From Apostichopus japonicus (Eukaryota; Echinodermata; Holothuroidea; Aspidochirotida; Stichopodidae), in the NCBI RefSeq assembly GCF_037975245.1, contig NC_092574.1, forward strand, positions 4,125,001 to 4,189,000: a DNA stretch of 64,000 bases, written 5' to 3'. Each line of letters opens with the position of its first letter. Position 1 is the first letter of the stretch. Made by a program: the position numbers and the translations under genes. The notes beneath the pieces were generated by a model that was given only the letters and a program-made list of their open reading frames with translations, did no database searches and was not told the DNA's origin. Of this stretch, positions 61,816 through 64,000 are shown one piece after another.

Positions 61816-61838
61816 TTGACTAGTTTATTTTTTCAGTG

Positions 61839-62832
<994 letters not shown>

Positions 62833-62885
62833 TTATTATATATTTATATCTATATATGAAAACGTAATGAGAAGGAAAATCTTCC

Positions 62886-62959
62886 AGCCTCCACCGGGAT
62901 TCGAACCCGGGCCTCCCGCTTTGTACGGGGACACCCTAACCAACTAGGCCATGGACGCT
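62886..62959 (-). repeat. tRNA-like repeat, copy 1
   Basis: A 74-base minus-strand unit with tRNA landmarks: A-box TGGCCTAGTTGG, a perfect five-base T-stem around TTCGAAT (B-box GGTTCGAATCC), and a seven-base acceptor pairing with one mismatch. The anticodon-loop position reads ACA. Repetition in a longer conserved frame argues for a tRNA-derived repeat rather than a working tRNA. Confidence 0.8.
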
Positions 62960-63114
62960 GACTTTATGTCCAGAGGTTCGAAACCGGTAGGGAAGGTCGT
63001 AATTTCACTGTAGGCGTTTGACACCTGTATCGAACAATACTAGTTCTGTTTATATATATATATATAATTGAAAACGTAATGAGTTGGAAATTCCAGAACA
63101 GTGACAAAACTTCC

Positions 63115-63188
63115 AGCCTCCACCGGGATTCGAACCCGGGCCTCCCGCTTTTTACGCGGACACCCTAACCAACTAGGCTTTGGACGCT
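63115..63188 (-). repeat. tRNA-like repeat, copy 2
   Basis: Same as copy 1 with small changes: A-box weakened to AAGCCTAGTTGG and anticodon loop altered to GTAAAAA. The variation indicates no selection for a particular tRNA. Confidence 0.8.
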
Positions 63189-63493
63189 GATTGTATGTCC
63201 AGAGGTTCGAAACCGGTAAGGAAGGTCGTAATTTCACTGTAGGCGTTTGACACCTGTATCGAACAACGACAACACTAGTTCCGTTTTTTGTGACATATTT
63301 TGCCTTACTCTAGAGATCAAACATGATGCTAACCAACTCGAAAATCATTTGTGATTCCCAAAGCCGGATCTCGAAAGAGATTTTTATTAACAGACTTTAT
63401 GTTAATGAAATGGAGGTAAACGACAAAGGCAAATGAATATATATAGTTGAAAACGTAATGAGAAGGAAATTCCAGAACAGTGAAAACACTTCC

Positions 63494-63568
63494 AGCCTCC
63501 ATCGGGATTCGAACCCGGGGCCTCCCGCTTTGTACGCGGACACCCTAACCAACTAGGCTACGGACGCT
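63494..63568 (-). repeat. tRNA-like repeat, copy 3
   Basis: 75 bases; one extra G beside the T-stem. The flanks (GAAAACGTAATGAGAAGGAA and GTCCAGAGGTTCGAA) are shared with the other copies. Confidence 0.8.
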
Positions 63569-63828
63569 GATTGTATGTCCAGAGGTTCGAACCCGTTAAG
63601 GAAGGTCGTAATTTCACTTTAGGCGTTTGACACCTGTATCGAACAATACTAGTTCTGCTAACCTGATGCTAACCACCTCGAAAATAATTTGTGATTCCTA
63701 AATCCGGATCTCGGAAGGGATTCTTTGAACAGACTTTATGTTAATGAAATGGAGGTAAACGACGAAGGCAAATGAATATATATAATTGAAAACGTAATGG
63801 GAAAATCCAGAACAGTGAAAAAACTTCC

Positions 63829-63902
63829 AGCCTCCACCGGGATTCGAACCCGGGCCTCCCGCTTTGTACGCGGACACCCTAACTAACTAGGCTGTGGACG
63901 CT
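63829..63902 (-). repeat. tRNA-like repeat, copy 4
   Basis: 74 bases; same T-arm and acceptor, with CTAGTTAGTTAGG in the D-arm. The array continues past the window edge. Confidence 0.8.
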
Positions 63903-64000
63903 GATTGTATGTCCAGAGGTTCGAAACCGGTAAGGAAGGTCGTAATTTCATTTTAGGCGTTTGACACCTGTATCGAACAATACTAGTTCTGTTTTTTGTG

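Larger units (their letters stand above)
56754..61838. mobile_element. 5.08-kb CACTA-like element with motif-dense ends
   Basis: The left end starts CACTGAAAA and the right end is its inverse (TTTTCAGTG), with TG beside both. Both ends are packed with one short motif in both orientations: CCGACTAA/TTAGTCGG and close variants, about 20 copies at 56775-57140 and about a dozen at 61590-61815. CACT-starting ends plus many short subterminal repeats are the hallmark of EnSpm/CACTA elements, where they bind transposase. I find no transposase inside. Target duplication is at most the TG dinucleotide, so the superfamily is inferred. Confidence 0.7.
62860..64000 (-). mobile_element. array of tRNA-headed repeats, 226-377 bp spacing
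   Basis: Each copy has an upstream ACGTAATGRGAAGGAAATTC phrase, the tRNA-like core, a second B-box-like GAGGTTCGAAACCGG about 30 bases away, and a shared GTAGGCGTTTGACACCTGTA end. Copies 3 and 4 also share a long GATGCTAACCANCTCGAAAA spacer. This fits SINE copies amplified in tandem. Confidence 0.75.

Noticed and set aside
62886-63902. Functional tRNA gene cluster
   Set aside because: Anticodon loops differ between copies, acceptor stems carry mismatches and the units sit in longer repeated blocks; a tRNA-derived repeat is more likely.

Overview
This is a eukaryotic window: about 60% AT, long introns, dense tandem and mobile repeats. The only gene I can support is a very large intron-rich gene on the minus strand. 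The gene content (an ARAP-family protein), tRNA-derived SINE-like repeats, a DIRS retrotransposon and several MITE families suggest a marine invertebrate animal, possibly an echinoderm such as a sea cucumber. The species is inference only.

The gene. Joining splice sites by eye gives 14 consecutive coding exons between about 48.6 kb and 1.08 kb, all in compatible phase. They encode about 1,054 residues: a SAM domain and a very long proline- and tyrosine-rich linker, both in one 2.3 kb exon, then a short charged linker, PH1, PH2 and the first zinc-binding cysteines of an ArfGAP domain at the left edge. SAM-PH-PH-ArfGAP is the order of ARAP proteins (phosphoinositide-responsive Arf GAP/Rho GAP proteins). 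The rest of ArfGAP and the ankyrin, RhoGAP and RA regions must lie to the left of the window. An in-frame stop and a 3' splice site just upstream of the first ATG show that a non-coding first exon lies further right. A good donor at 51,233 is my candidate for its end. A short plus-strand ORF with its own donor at 51,530-51,701 may be the first exon of a divergent neighbour.

The introns. They hold at least six minisatellite families (unit 50, 38, 41/32, 78, 42 and about 42 bp), several within 100 bp of splice sites. They also hold tRNA-headed SINEs, a tandemly duplicated 1.4 kb block (10-15.6 kb), a TAA-flanked Harbinger-like MITE, two different TTAA-flanked MITEs, a 1.46 kb hAT-like element with a perfect 8-bp target duplication, a 169 bp near-perfect foldback MITE, and a GC-rich DIRS-type tyrosine-recombinase retrotransposon (26.76-30.20 kb) with inverted terminal repeats, an internal complementary region and broken RT, RNase H and recombinase frames.

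Right of the gene (51.7-64 kb) there is no convincing host gene. It holds a 2.02 kb foldback element built from nested copies of a TCGATTTAAATCGA palindrome. It also holds a 5.08 kb CACTG-ended, CACTA-like element whose ends carry dozens of CCGACTAA/TTAGTCGG motifs and which contains a second 1.83 kb foldback with a 149 bp tandem core. An (AT)n tract and a run of at least four tRNA-like repeats reach the right edge.
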